Positions 33,077-42,709 of a stretch of DNA of 64,000 nt are shown here, piece by piece. Location of the stretch: positions 496,001 through 560,000 of the forward strand of contig OZ241334.1 in assembly GCA_965200035.1 (NCBI GenBank), given 5' to 3'. Numbering within the stretch: the stretch's first letter is position 1; each line of letters begins with the position of its first letter. The notes beneath the pieces were generated by a model. The model did not search any database and was not told the origin of the DNA. It saw nothing but the letters and a program-made list of their open reading frames with translations. This stretch comes from UBA1952 sp965200035 (lineage in GTDB: Bacteria > Bacteroidota > Bacteroidia > Chitinophagales > Chitinophagaceae). A program made the translations under genes and the position numbers.

Positions 33077-34657
33077 TTAGGCGGTTTTGACATCGAAATC
33101 ATGTTCTTGTGTATCAGTAATTATTTCGACTGTGCTTATAAGGCCAGCATCCTGAAATATGGCGAGATTGGATAACGGGATAATTGCACAAGTTTTAATA
33201 AGCTTGTCCTTTTCTTGGTCTGTTAACGGGAGCATTTTGATTACTTCAATGCCTTTTTTTATAAGATCAATTTGTCCTGACTTCCGGTCAAATTCATTTT
33301 GAACTAATTGCTTTTCAAGTTCTGTTTCAGCCTTTCGTATTTCTATTTCCTTCAGCCTCTCTTCTTGATTATTTTTGTAATCCTTATCTTTCTTTCTATT
33401 ATGCCGGTCATTCAACCATTGACGGATTTGTTCGAAAGGACTCAGCGAGACGATAACTTCCCAAAATCCAGGGGATGAAATAGACATCTTGCTAATTTCG
33501 AATTGGACAAAATCAGCAGACAAGAAAATTTTGTATTTATCAATGTCAGTACTTGGAATAAATTCTAGATCGCCAAGTGACGCAATTTTATGAGAATAAA
33601 AAAAGAGGAAGGACAATTTAGTATAAGCATCGACAAATGCTTCTGTAACCTCAATAACTTCCTTAGATGTTAGACTTCTACAGAAATTTATTCTAGCCCT
33701 ACATTTTTGCACGCCATAAATCGGCTCTGAAAATATTGATATAACATTCCTATTGTAATCAATATTAGTTTCATGACGATGGCTAAACGCGTATTCGAGA
33801 TTAGCTTGCACATATCGATGCAATGATTGAGCAAACTCTTTTTCCCTCATTAATATCCGAAGCTCTTTACTTTGTACCTGTAATGCCTGCGCGTGAGACA
33901 GTTTCATTTGTAATTCAACAAGTGTTGCTTCCTCGTTTTGAAGACCAATATGCAAAATCGCTGACCTTTTTTTGCGCAAAACGCCGGCAATGCCTACCGC
34001 ACTTGCATAGCCACTAATTAAATCTAAAAGAAGCAGTGTTAAAATGAATCTTTGTTTATCGAATTGAGCAAGAGGAAAACTTGCCCCAAATATAATCAAC
34101 AGAATAAGCGAAATACAGATGCTAGTTTTTAACGGCGACAGCTTAAGGTTAAAAACCAATCCGATGACTGCAAGGAATCCTCCCACATGAAGAAGTAAAG
34201 AATAAACCCCAAAAGATGAAAACGATATGATCGCTGCTGCACCAAATAGTCCTATTCCCAAGCTAAACAACAAAATACTGGGGGCTGCCGGTGAGTATCG
34301 TAACAAAAGCTGTTCCTTATTGACCTCATCCCGCCTTTGGTAAATTACTTCTTCTAAATTCGATAGGTTCCGCGATAAATTGAGGATTGTATCTGAAGCC
34401 TCAATTTCAACTTTCGCGTATCTCTGTGAAAACTTTTCAATTAAAAATCGAATTTCGCTTGCTGCCCGCTCGGCAACTGAGTCAAATTCGTCATTAGCTT
34501 TAAAGGGAAAGTGACTATAATACTTACCCATTTTTTCTAGTTCATCCCATATCGTATTACCTGCTATTGCAGGGGAATTTTGCGCACCGGCATTTCCAAA
34601 TTTGGACTTTAAGTCATTTTCTGTTAAACTAGATAAGTGGTGTTTTTCATTTTCCAT
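33077..34657 (-). CDS. membrane protein with four central TM helices and flanking coiled coils
   Basis: 526 residues. The N-terminal 115 residues are soluble and helical; then come four hydrophobic helices at about 125-230 (ILLFSLGIGLFGAAAIISF, LLLHVGGFLAVIGLVFNL, ISLILLIIFGASF, ILTLLLLDLISGYASAVGIA); then a long soluble region with a coiled coil around 240-275 and a strongly charged one at about 425-475 (KDKDYKNNQEERLKEIEIRK). No known domain recognised. It converges with the polymerase gene and stands alone on the minus strand. The AT-rich composition contrasts with the preceding cassette, indicating a junction between segments. Function unknown. Confidence 0.65.
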   Translation of the reverse strand: MENEKHHLSSLTENDLKSKFGNAGAQNSPAIAGNTIWDELEKMGKYYSHFPFKANDEFDSVAERAASEIRFLIEKFSQRYAKVEIEASDTILNLSRNLSNLEEVIYQRRDEVNKEQLLLRYSPAAPSILLFSLGIGLFGAAAIISFSSFGVYSLLLHVGGFLAVIGLVFNLKLSPLKTSICISLILLIIFGASFPLAQFDKQRFILTLLLLDLISGYASAVGIAGVLRKKRSAILHIGLQNEEATLVELQMKLSHAQALQVQSKELRILMREKEFAQSLHRYVQANLEYAFSHRHETNIDYNRNVISIFSEPIYGVQKCRARINFCRSLTSKEVIEVTEAFVDAYTKLSFLFFYSHKIASLGDLEFIPSTDIDKYKIFLSADFVQFEISKMSISSPGFWEVIVSLSPFEQIRQWLNDRHNRKKDKDYKNNQEERLKEIEIRKAETELEKQLVQNEFDRKSGQIDLIKKGIEVIKMLPLTDQEKDKLIKTCAIIPLSNLAIFQDAGLISTVEIITDTQEHDFDVKTA

Positions 34658-34840
34658 CAGAACCTAATTTGCTGAAATAGTATGTGAGACATAAATTCAA
34701 ATAAAAAATATAAAGATTTAAGCTAAACAGTGTCTATTAATATTAATACATACCGGTGACATTATTGAATTCAAATTCTGGTGTGCTACGAATCTGGGTT
34801 TTGGATATGAATAATGTTGGTACTCATTGACGTTTAATCT

Positions 34841-35491
34841 CTACCGGAATTGCTCTTTTTTTGATAATGTGCCCTTTTCATCATAATATTTCCATGTACC
34901 CCACTTATAAGACGTTAATCGAGATGACTTTTGAAAACGTACGGATTCCTGCATTGTAACAGGATCAACCATCGTAATTGTATCAACAAGGTTATTATTC
35001 ATTTTGAGTGCATAATACCCTTCAAGTTTTATCTGCCCCGATGGATAATATTCTTGATATAGGCCGCTGTGGCAAGAATAGCCAAAATCATCTTTTATGT
35101 AGGTCATCGTGGCTTTGCTTTGCACTTGGCCGTTAGGATAATAGAATTCTTCAGTGCCAATCTGTTCACCATAGCAGAAATGTTGCAGGCATTTAGCTTT
35201 GCCATTGCTGTAAAATTCAGTCCACTTGCCGTGCCTGCCGATTTTTTCATTGCCAATTAATGCGATATCACCAATTATAATTGCCTTTCCTTTGGCGTTG
35301 AGTTTTCGATATTCGTTATACTTCGCTGAATAGAATATTATAAAGCCCGTGTCTGTTGCACTTTTGAGGTAAGTCCCAGTCTTATCGCGACGAATGGTTT
35401 CACTTCCTATGTCGTCAATTCCTACAATGTATTGGGCTTCGCCTTTAAAATAACATAGAACCAGTAAGACGAAAAAAACGGCAGCTCTCAT
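34841..35491 (-). CDS. secreted MORN_2/YwqK-type repeat protein
   Basis: 216 residues with a signal peptide (about 1-19). Repeats of the MORN_2 type: GKWTEFYSNGKAKCLQHF, GTEEFYYPNGQVQSKATM, GLYQEYYPSGQIKLEGYY, GTWKYYDEKGTLSKKEQF. Such proteins are sometimes labelled YwqK-type antitoxins, a name with little experimental basis. It is the last gene of a tight three-gene operon, 10 bp after a gene with a predicted toxin-like metallopeptidase region. An immunity role is possible given the position (inference). Confidence 0.75.
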   Translation of the reverse strand: MRAAVFFVLLVLCYFKGEAQYIVGIDDIGSETIRRDKTGTYLKSATDTGFIIFYSAKYNEYRKLNAKGKAIIIGDIALIGNEKIGRHGKWTEFYSNGKAKCLQHFCYGEQIGTEEFYYPNGQVQSKATMTYIKDDFGYSCHSGLYQEYYPSGQIKLEGYYALKMNNNLVDTITMVDPVTMQESVRFQKSSRLTSYKWGTWKYYDEKGTLSKKEQFR

Positions 35492-35501
35492 AGACTATCA
35501 A

Positions 35502-37631
35502 TTAACGTACCTGAAAAGTACCAAGAGAATTTGTTCCGCGTACATTTTCCGGCAACTGTGATGGCGGCGCAGGCATATTACCAGATACTGTGCCGGGTAA
35601 CCCTGACCCCTTTTCAAGATTGACAGAGCCATCCCCATTGATGGAGCGATCCACACCAAATCCCAATAAATCTATGTCATTACCTCGGTGACCTGTCGGG
35701 CTGATATGCCAGGCCTGACTTCCTCTTGGTGTATTAGGTGTGCCAGTGAAATCAGAAGGTTTAGTGTAAAAGTTATTTTTTGTCATTGAGCCGCCACCTT
35801 TGTAATTAGTTCTTACGGTTGCAAACTGCCCGGTGTTAGAACCACCATTACTTTGCTGATCGCCCCAATGCCCGTGTTCGTGAGCCAACGTCATTGCGAC
35901 ACCGGTGACTTGCTCAGCCAAATAAGCCGTATTGCTAGGATCAATTGCCGCAAGGTGCTTGATCACGGCCGGGTCAATATGGATCTGCCCGCCCCATGCT
36001 GAAGCCTTAAAAGGATCGTCATTGATGGTTACACCGGGGCCGTTTCCTGGAGAATAATCCGTCCTAATTTGATCAGGCGTCCGTCCGGTCGTGCTGGAAA
36101 TCACATTCATCAGTTGCGGGTTATTTTCCAGCAGCTTTGACATGTTATTCATGATGGCTTCAAAGCGCACCATCTGTGTTTTGGTAAGCCCGTTGGCCTT
36201 TAGCATCTCATCGTTATAATCCGATCTAAAGCGACCATCGGGATCGAGATACAGGATCGGGTTTCCTTCGCAAAAAGCATACGGGCTTGACCACGGGGCT
36301 TTATGTGCGAGCGGGTCAATGTTCCAGGCAAACACCACAGGATCGAAGTTATAATCGTTGTAGATAGGCTGTGGTACGGCAAAGCCGATGATCTTTTTTG
36401 ACTTTGTGTCAAACAAAGTATTGCCGTAGCGTTCTACGGCCTTCGTGGCCATAACCTCATCAAACAATCCCCACGATAAAGAAGCATGGCGTTCATCTTT
36501 TTCGCCGAATTTCTGGAATGTTTTCGGCAGGTGATTTTGCGTGATGACAACGGATAAACTGTCTTTATTCCAGCCTTTGATTAAAATGTTTTTCATTTCC
36601 AGCGGCATCTCTCGGTAGCCTAATGAAAAGAGGCGCTCAATCAAAGCTTCATAACGTTTAAAATCGCTATCATTCTGCAATTGCGTAGGCGGTTGATGCT
36701 TTGCGATGATCGGAGCTTGCAGTAGCTCAGCTTTCAACAACAGGGCATTTAAATTTAGACCATCATATCGCAAAGCCGATTCAGCGCATTGCATCATGAA
36801 ACCGTTATCATCTTTGCCAAGCTTGCTTTCATAGCCTTTCGCAAGATAGATCAGGCACAAAGCCACGGCTTGCCTGTCATCTAAATCACGTAAAGCAACT
36901 TTATTCTTTGTGGCTGCATCAGTCGTATAGGTCAGCGTTTCCAATGTGCCAGTGCCGGGAAATGACCGGCTGGACACTTCGATGTTGTAAAGCGTACCCT
37001 TACTATCGGCATGACGGATATAGATATGACTTGGCGCTGTACATAGGACAGCATCGCTCTTTAGTCTGTCGGAAAATATTTTAAAGAGCGACGCTAAAGC
37101 AAAGCAATTACCTTTGCCGGTATTGATCAGATTGATGACTTGCGTATTTTTCCAATCGCTCGTACCGAACGGGTCTTGTGAAGAATAGGTGTAGGGGAAA
37201 TGAGCATAATTTTGGCCTAAATAGTCAACAACACCCGTTGTAGTCAGGTAATTGAAAATGGCATAGTTGGTAACGGCCTTTTGATACTGCACGGTCTTTT
37301 GTGGTGCTGTTTCAAGCAAATCGCGTTGAGGGTGAAGCTTGCTAGAATCCGTGTTGCTGGCCCCAATTCGTTTAATCAATTCCGTGTGGTTATGTAATGC
37401 TTCTTGGAATGAGTCGTAATGAAACCGGTTATCGTTCCATGCGTTTTCAACTAAGAAAATAGCGCGTTCATAGCTTAGCGGCTTTGTCCCTTGAAGCATT
37501 AATTCCAGCTCGTTCTTTGCCGACATATAGGCTTGACGGCAAACCAGGCTATCGGTGGCAGCATTAAGCAATTCAGGATTTGAACCCTGTACGAGCAGAA
37601 CAATGAGAAGAAACTTGAATCCAATTTTCAT
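35502..37631 (-). CDS. secreted transglutaminase-like protein with RHS-core signature and HEHGH peptidase region
   Basis: 709 residues from the ATG at 37631; upstream codons to 37724 overlap the previous gene and lack a signal sequence. Signal peptide 1-23. A transglutaminase-like domain has Cys176 (GKGNCFALASLF) and His202 (APSHIYIRH). At 439-466 there is an RHS-repeat core signature (DPLAHKAPWSSPYAF then NPILYLDPDG), which in RHS proteins marks the boundary to a variable C-terminal toxin. The tail that follows has a zinc-metallopeptidase motif, HEHGH (584-588, LAHEHGHWGD). It lacks the large RHS repeat cage, so delivery is unclear. The operon has another transglutaminase-like protein before it and a MORN_2 protein after it, 10 bp apart each. 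Confidence 0.75.
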   Translation of the reverse strand: MKIGFKFLLIVLLVQGSNPELLNAATDSLVCRQAYMSAKNELELMLQGTKPLSYERAIFLVENAWNDNRFHYDSFQEALHNHTELIKRIGASNTDSSKLHPQRDLLETAPQKTVQYQKAVTNYAIFNYLTTTGVVDYLGQNYAHFPYTYSSQDPFGTSDWKNTQVINLINTGKGNCFALASLFKIFSDRLKSDAVLCTAPSHIYIRHADSKGTLYNIEVSSRSFPGTGTLETLTYTTDAATKNKVALRDLDDRQAVALCLIYLAKGYESKLGKDDNGFMMQCAESALRYDGLNLNALLLKAELLQAPIIAKHQPPTQLQNDSDFKRYEALIERLFSLGYREMPLEMKNILIKGWNKDSLSVVITQNHLPKTFQKFGEKDERHASLSWGLFDEVMATKAVERYGNTLFDTKSKKIIGFAVPQPIYNDYNFDPVVFAWNIDPLAHKAPWSSPYAFCEGNPILYLDPDGRFRSDYNDEMLKANGLTKTQMVRFEAIMNNMSKLLENNPQLMNVISSTTGRTPDQIRTDYSPGNGPGVTINDDPFKASAWGGQIHIDPAVIKHLAAIDPSNTAYLAEQVTGVAMTLAHEHGHWGDQQSNGGSNTGQFATVRTNYKGGGSMTKNNFYTKPSDFTGTPNTPRGSQAWHISPTGHRGNDIDLLGFGVDRSINGDGSVNLEKGSGLPGTVSGNMPAPPSQLPENVRGTNSLGTFQVR

Positions 37632-37641
37632 AGACGAGAAT

Positions 37642-39000
37642 TTAGTTGTTGGTGCTGATAAAGAGGCTTCGTTTTTGCTTGCCGTTATAATTCCGCATCT
37701 TTTGCAAACGGCCTTTAAATTCATGTTCCTGCATTAAGCCGGCATACATGGTATCGGGTACATCCTGATAGCCGAGCCGCTTGATATAGGCTTCATTGCC
37801 CAAGAACTCTTGATAAACAGACATGGCATCGACGTTTGATGGAATGTCATCCACGGCTTTGATATGGTTTGCACGCATGATCGTAAACAACAGGCTGCGC
37901 AAATAGACGCTATACATCGCCAGCCCAACAAGATTATTATTGCGCGGAAAATATTTGGCGGCTGACAGGATTGCGTCTTTTAAAAACGCGTGATCCCACC
38001 AGTCATTTTTACGGGTATAACCAAAGCACAGATCAAAGACGCAATGGGCGACAACCTGACGGGAATTTAGGGTATCAAGGAATAACCCACTATTTCTCGC
38101 TTCCTGGCTGATAAACATGTTATCCATGTACCACTTATCCGAGATTTCCCAATTGGACGTCGGTTCATAATTTTGAATAGCGCCGCTATTGTCAGGATAT
38201 TTAATGAATGAGTGCATTGGCGCAAAGCTCAAATAAGCCTTTACCCCCAAGGCCTCGGAGAGAACGAGATAAACAGCAGGCATTGAACTGCACTGACCGC
38301 TGCCTGTAGCCAGGCATTTCGTCAAGAAGAAATTGCGGTGATCTTTGAAAGCCTGATAGTCGTCGTAATCATAAAAAAAAGGCTGGTGAGTTACAGTCTT
38401 AAATTGCTTCTTCCCGTCTTTAAGCGTGATCGCTTTACTGACCGTGAGAGACTGCGACATAAACTTCTGAATAGCCAAATGGACAGACAGATTATCTTTC
38501 GGATCAAGGTTGTGTTGCTGCATCCAATTACGGATGAAATCGACGGACTGGGCAAGGATGCCATCGTATTCCGGTTTCGTCAGGTAAGGATTGCCGTAAC
38601 CTCGTTCCATCGTATAGTAAGCATCGGCTACAGATAACTTCGTTTTGCCGGTCAGCATATCGTTTATATGTTGATAGGCTGCAACAAAAGGCGCTTCGGC
38701 TGAGCGGAGGGCTTCAACGTCAACATTTGGTGTTGTCGCGGTGCCGATTTGCATTCGTTTTATGTCACGGTCCGTTTCCCTGATGATCGCCTCAAGTTCC
38801 TGCCGTTGCTGGTCTCTTTGCGAGCCGTCATACGCGGCGAAGGTGTTACGATTAGCGCCATTGATAACCGTCTGGGCATTGGCGCCTATTTGCACTTGGG
38901 GAAAAGGCGTTTGTATCTGGCCCATGGAAAGATTTACGCGCAGGCAGAATATCGTCGTTAAGGCAGCATATAAACTAATTCTAAAACCCAAATATTTCAT
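37642..39000 (-). CDS. secreted transglutaminase-like protein
   Basis: 452 residues with a signal peptide (about 1-27). The central region resembles a transglutaminase/cysteine-protease fold: Cys237 in GSGQCSSMPAVYLVL and His263 in FAPMHSFIKY, followed by NYEPTSNWEIS with a possible third residue. The N-terminal part (50-130) is helical. First gene of a three-gene operon with the RHS-core/peptidase protein and the MORN_2 protein; spacing is 10 bp to each next gene. Likely periplasmic or exported. The substrate is unknown; processing or cross-linking of a cell-envelope protein is one possibility. The start ATG lies about 170 bp from the end of an IS21 element. Confidence 0.75.
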   Translation of the reverse strand: MKYLGFRISLYAALTTIFCLRVNLSMGQIQTPFPQVQIGANAQTVINGANRNTFAAYDGSQRDQQRQELEAIIRETDRDIKRMQIGTATTPNVDVEALRSAEAPFVAAYQHINDMLTGKTKLSVADAYYTMERGYGNPYLTKPEYDGILAQSVDFIRNWMQQHNLDPKDNLSVHLAIQKFMSQSLTVSKAITLKDGKKQFKTVTHQPFFYDYDDYQAFKDHRNFFLTKCLATGSGQCSSMPAVYLVLSEALGVKAYLSFAPMHSFIKYPDNSGAIQNYEPTSNWEISDKWYMDNMFISQEARNSGLFLDTLNSRQVVAHCVFDLCFGYTRKNDWWDHAFLKDAILSAAKYFPRNNNLVGLAMYSVYLRSLLFTIMRANHIKAVDDIPSNVDAMSVYQEFLGNEAYIKRLGYQDVPDTMYAGLMQEHEFKGRLQKMRNYNGKQKRSLFISTNN

Positions 39001-39345
39001 GACAGTAACAGGCGCGTGAAGATCTGAACTTCGGGTGTTTTAATATACCGTTTTATATACTTCAGGATGGTGTGGAAATGACGGTGTATATGCCGTGATT
39101 ATTTTGCAATCTTAGTGTCACACAGATGAGACGTCAACAACTGACGCATATATCGAGCTGCATCGCCAGTTTGGAGAATCTGATGAAACTGACCACCTAA
39201 ATCCGGTGGAACTTGCCCCCTCTGTGCCGATTCAAAGTGACCCCTGTTTGCCGGCGCAAAGTGACCCCTGTCTGAGGGTTTAAGAAAGCAGATTGTTTTT
39301 AAGCGCCCACGGGCCGATGTTGTATTCCAAAACAGCATCCCGCCC

Positions 39346-40896
39346 ATGGCCAATAAAACAATTGAGATGAACAAAATCAGATTACTGCTTCGCCTGCATG
39401 CCCAGGGCTGCGGCAAAAAATCAATCAGCGCCCGTACCGGCATTGCCCGTAATACGGTCAAAAAGTACCTGCTGCACTTCGTCAGCCTGCGCCTGACCCT
39501 GGACCAGGTTGACCGCCTCAATGACCATGAGCTATCCACGTTGTTCTTCGAGAAGGGGCAGCAGCCCGCCGTCGCAGAGCGGTACGCTTTGCTGGAGTCC
39601 CTGCTTCCGGATTGGGAAAAACAGCTCAGGCGCAAAGGCGTAACCCGGCTTCATATCTGGGAACAATACCGCCGGGATCATCCCGACGGATACAGCCGCT
39701 CGCACTTTAACCAACTGCTACAGGACTACCTGGGCCGCAGCCAGCCGGTCATGCATATCGAGCATAAAGCAGGCGACAAGCTCTTTATCGACTTCGCCGG
39801 CGACAAGCTGCACCTGGCCGACCCCCATACCGGCGAAGCCGTACCGGTGGAAGTGTTCGTAGCTATCCTGGGCTGCAGCCAGCTCACTTATGTGCAGGCG
39901 GTAATGAGCCAGAAAAAAGAAGACCTGGTCCTTGCATGCGAGAACGCCTTCCATTATTTTGGTGGCACCCCGGCAGCTCTTGTCCCTGACAATCTTAAAT
40001 CAGCCGTAACCACCAGCAGCAGGTACGAGCCTAAGATCAACGAAGCCTTCGCAGCCTTTGCAGAGCACTACGGGGTAGCCGTGCTGCCGGCAAGAGCCTA
40101 CCGGCCTAAAGACAAGGCCCTGGTGGAAGGTGCGGTAAAGCTCATCTACCGAAGCATCTATCCACAGGTAAATGAGCAGGCCCATACTTCGCTCGAAGGT
40201 CTCAACACGGCTATAGGCACTGCTCTGGAAGTACATAACAATGCCCCTTTCAAAGGACGGGATTATAGCCGCAGGCAACAGTTCGATGAGATAGAAAAAG
40301 ATACGCTCAGTCCCTTGCCGGCTCTTCGCTATGAAGCAAAACAGCAGGCAATGGTCACGGTCATGAAGAACGGCCACGTGTGCCTGCGGGCAGACCGGCA
40401 TTACTACAGTGTGCCTTACCACTTCATTGGTAAGAAAGTAAAGCTGCTCTACAACTCAGCCTCAGTAGAGGTCTACCAGCGCTATGAGTGCATTGCGCTG
40501 CACCGGCGGGACACACGTAAATACCAGTACACCACCCACACAGAGCACCTGGCCTCTGCACACCGATACCAGAGTGAGTGGAGCGCCGCATGGTTCATAG
40601 AGCAGGGCGAGAAGATCAGCCCTGAGGTAGCCGCCTACATTACCCGTGTCATAGAGGGCAAGCAGCATCCTGAGCAAGCCTACAAGTCCTGCTCGGGCAT
40701 CTTAAGCCTGGTGCGCAAGGGTGGCCCCGAGCGCCTGGTCAGGGCCTGCCGCCGTGCAGACAGCTTCGGCATCTATACCTACCGCATCATCGAGGACATC
40801 CTGGCCAGGAACCTGGATGCGGAAGACACCGATGTGGAAAGGGCGGAAGACATGCCGGAGCATCAGAACATCAGAGAACGCGACTACTACCAGTAA
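39346..40896 (+). CDS. istA: IS21 transposase IstA, copy 2
   Basis: 516 residues. HTH near the N-terminus (KKSISARTGIARNTVKKYLL), then the DDE core with Asp149 (LFIDFAGDK), Asp215 (LVPDNLKSAV) and Glu261 (ALVEGAVKLIY). Same length and layout as the copy at 21383-22933 but clearly diverged, so they are different IS21-family elements. Intact; followed by istB after 59 bp. Confidence 0.94.
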   Translation: MANKTIEMNKIRLLLRLHAQGCGKKSISARTGIARNTVKKYLLHFVSLRLTLDQVDRLNDHELSTLFFEKGQQPAVAERYALLESLLPDWEKQLRRKGVTRLHIWEQYRRDHPDGYSRSHFNQLLQDYLGRSQPVMHIEHKAGDKLFIDFAGDKLHLADPHTGEAVPVEVFVAILGCSQLTYVQAVMSQKKEDLVLACENAFHYFGGTPAALVPDNLKSAVTTSSRYEPKINEAFAAFAEHYGVAVLPARAYRPKDKALVEGAVKLIYRSIYPQVNEQAHTSLEGLNTAIGTALEVHNNAPFKGRDYSRRQQFDEIEKDTLSPLPALRYEAKQQAMVTVMKNGHVCLRADRHYYSVPYHFIGKKVKLLYNSASVEVYQRYECIALHRRDTRKYQYTTHTEHLASAHRYQSEWSAAWFIEQGEKISPEVAAYITRVIEGKQHPEQAYKSCSGILSLVRKGGPERLVRACRRADSFGIYTYRIIEDILARNLDAEDTDVERAEDMPEHQNIRERDYYQ

Positions 40897-40955
40897 AGCA
40901 GCATCAGTATCAACCCTTTTACCACCATTTTTTATCACCCTTTAATCTTTAAAAC

Positions 40956-41693
40956 ATGAACAGTGACACACTGGAGAAGATGAGACAGATGCGATTGCTT
41001 GGCATGCATCAGGCCTTTAAGACAAGCATAGAGGCGGACCATTCTGCCGGGCTCACCGCCGACGAGCTGGTGTCGGTACTGGTGAACAGCGAGTGGGACG
41101 ACCGCCAGCACCGCAGTATAGAGCGGGGCGTCCGCAATGCGCACTTCCGCTACAGCGCAACGATTGAGCAGTTGGATTACAGCGAAGGGCGCAGGCTGGA
41201 CCGCAACCTGGTCCACCGGCTGGCCGAAGGGGACTTTATCCGCAGGCGGGAAGACCTCTTTATTACCGGCAGCACCGGTACGGGCAAGAGCTACCTGGCA
41301 TCAGCCCTTGGATACCAGGCCTGCCAGCTGGGCTTCAAAGTGCTCTATGCCAATACGACCAAGCTGATGTCATCGCTGAAGATGGCCAGGGCGGATGGTT
41401 CTGCGCTCAAGGAACTACTTAGAATAGAGAAGCAGGATCTGCTCATCCTCGATGACTTCGGCATCCAGCCGCTGGACGGGCCAAGCCGGGCATCACTGCT
41501 CGACATCATTGAAGACCGGCACGGCAAGCGCTCTACCATCATTACCTCACAGGTGCCGGTCAGCAGATGGCACGACATCATCGGGGATCAGACGGTGGCT
41601 GACGCGATCCTGGACCGGATCGTTCATCAGGCTATCAGGATAGAACTGGACGGGGAATCGCTGCGGCGCAAGGCAAAGAAAATGGCAGGATAG
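40956..41693 (+). CDS. istB: IS21 helper ATPase IstB, copy 2
   Basis: 245 residues. DnaC-like AAA+ ATPase with Walker A GSTGTGKSYLA and Walker B LLILDDFGIQ, followed by the sensor region STIITSQVPVSRWHD. Partner of the IstA encoded just upstream. Intact, and collinear with the copy-1 IstB. A long hairpin follows the stop. Confidence 0.93.
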   Translation: MNSDTLEKMRQMRLLGMHQAFKTSIEADHSAGLTADELVSVLVNSEWDDRQHRSIERGVRNAHFRYSATIEQLDYSEGRRLDRNLVHRLAEGDFIRRREDLFITGSTGTGKSYLASALGYQACQLGFKVLYANTTKLMSSLKMARADGSALKELLRIEKQDLLILDDFGIQPLDGPSRASLLDIIEDRHGKRSTIITSQVPVSRWHDIIGDQTVADAILDRIVHQAIRIELDGESLRRKAKKMAG

Positions 41694-41707
41694 AAAAGAA
41701 AGGCAAG

Positions 41708-41768
41708 CCCACGTGCTGTGCTTCGTTCGGCTTCGCTACGCTACGCCTTACTTCGCACAGCACGTGGG
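41708..41768. repeat. long hairpin downstream of istB, copy 2
   Basis: CCCACGTGCTGTGC (41708-41721) pairs perfectly with GCACAGCACGTGGG (41755-41768). The loop is rich in CTTCG/CTACG units. It sits 14 bp past the istB stop, the same place as the hairpin in copy 1, although the sequences differ. Confidence 0.7.
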
Positions 41769-41899
41769 GCGGAAAGGATACCAATAACTTTTATAATTTT
41801 AGAACCGCTAAAACGATCTGCTTTCTGCAGATCCTCAGACCTGAAAACAAGGGGTCAATTTACACCGGCACACAGGGATCAACTTTATCGGATTTACCA

Positions 41900-42709
41900 T
41901 TAAGAAGAGCATAAACAAGGATTAACCGATATGACAATTATCGCAGATTAAAGCGCGGCTCATGACAATTTTAAACGCATTTTTGAAGATTAGCGCTAAA
42001 AATATTATAATATATTTTTTCTTTAATCTTAGCACACATCACCTGTTTATCATCATCTGTAATTGACATTATTTCTTAGAGAAGTTTCCAGCGGGTATTA
42101 TGCAGCTTGCCAAAATTCGTATGTAGATCAAGCTTGCTTCGCGGGCTAAATAATTTATTTGCATGTAGGGCTATGTCGCATCTAACGCTTTATGTTGTTA
42201 TTATCTAACATGGTACGATGCATCTATATTTACTGATCTTCCCGTTGTATCTATTAGGCAGTCCAAACGCATATATAACGTTTGAAACAACTACGGGAAT
42301 TAATCTGTAGGGGTATTCCAATGGGAGTAGTGCACCACACGCAAAAATAAAGCTAGGATATTAACCTCATTTTTATGTGGTGAAAGTAGCCATGTGTGTT
42401 AGCCACAGGATAATAACTTTTTTTCCGGCAGGATTAGGTGTGATAAACAACACCAAAATTTCCATGCAATCACATAAGAAAAAATTTAGTGTGACTTAAA
42501 TTTGCATCATACTAGTATAATAAACCTCATTTTCCCCTGTTTGTATTTATTCAACCTGTCACATTCGGAAATTTCCGAACTGGATAAGGCTTGAATTCTA
42601 TGAACATTTACAAATAAAATTGGTGGAATAATCCGACAACTTGCCAATCAAAAAGTAAGGTAGGCGCAGTTGAGCTGCGAAAGCTCAAGTAAAAATCAAA
42701 AAAAATCAT
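41900..42709. other. 810-bp AT-rich interval without a gene
   Basis: No open frame of convincing composition. A small hairpin, TTGAGCT / AGCTCAA (42670-42688), lies just before an A-rich stretch and the ATG at 42710, so it belongs to the leader of the lipoprotein operon. Nothing else clear. Confidence 0.45.

Larger units (their letters stand above)
39172..41899 (+). mobile_element. IS21-family insertion sequence, copy 2
   Basis: About 2.7 kb with istA and istB on the plus strand. The ends align as inverted repeats starting TGG (left TGGAGAATCTGATGAAACTG, right complement TGGTAAATCCGATAAAGTTG). As in copy 1, four repeated units lie on the istA side (GCAAAGTGACCCC type) and two on the istB side. 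No clear target duplication is visible, so the exact limits may be off by a few bases or flanking DNA has changed. Inserted upstream of the transglutaminase operon. Confidence 0.85.

Noticed and set aside
39165..41906. Target-site duplication of the second IS21 copy
   Set aside because: Flanks (GCCAGTT on the left, TTAAGAA on the right) do not match; no duplication claimed.
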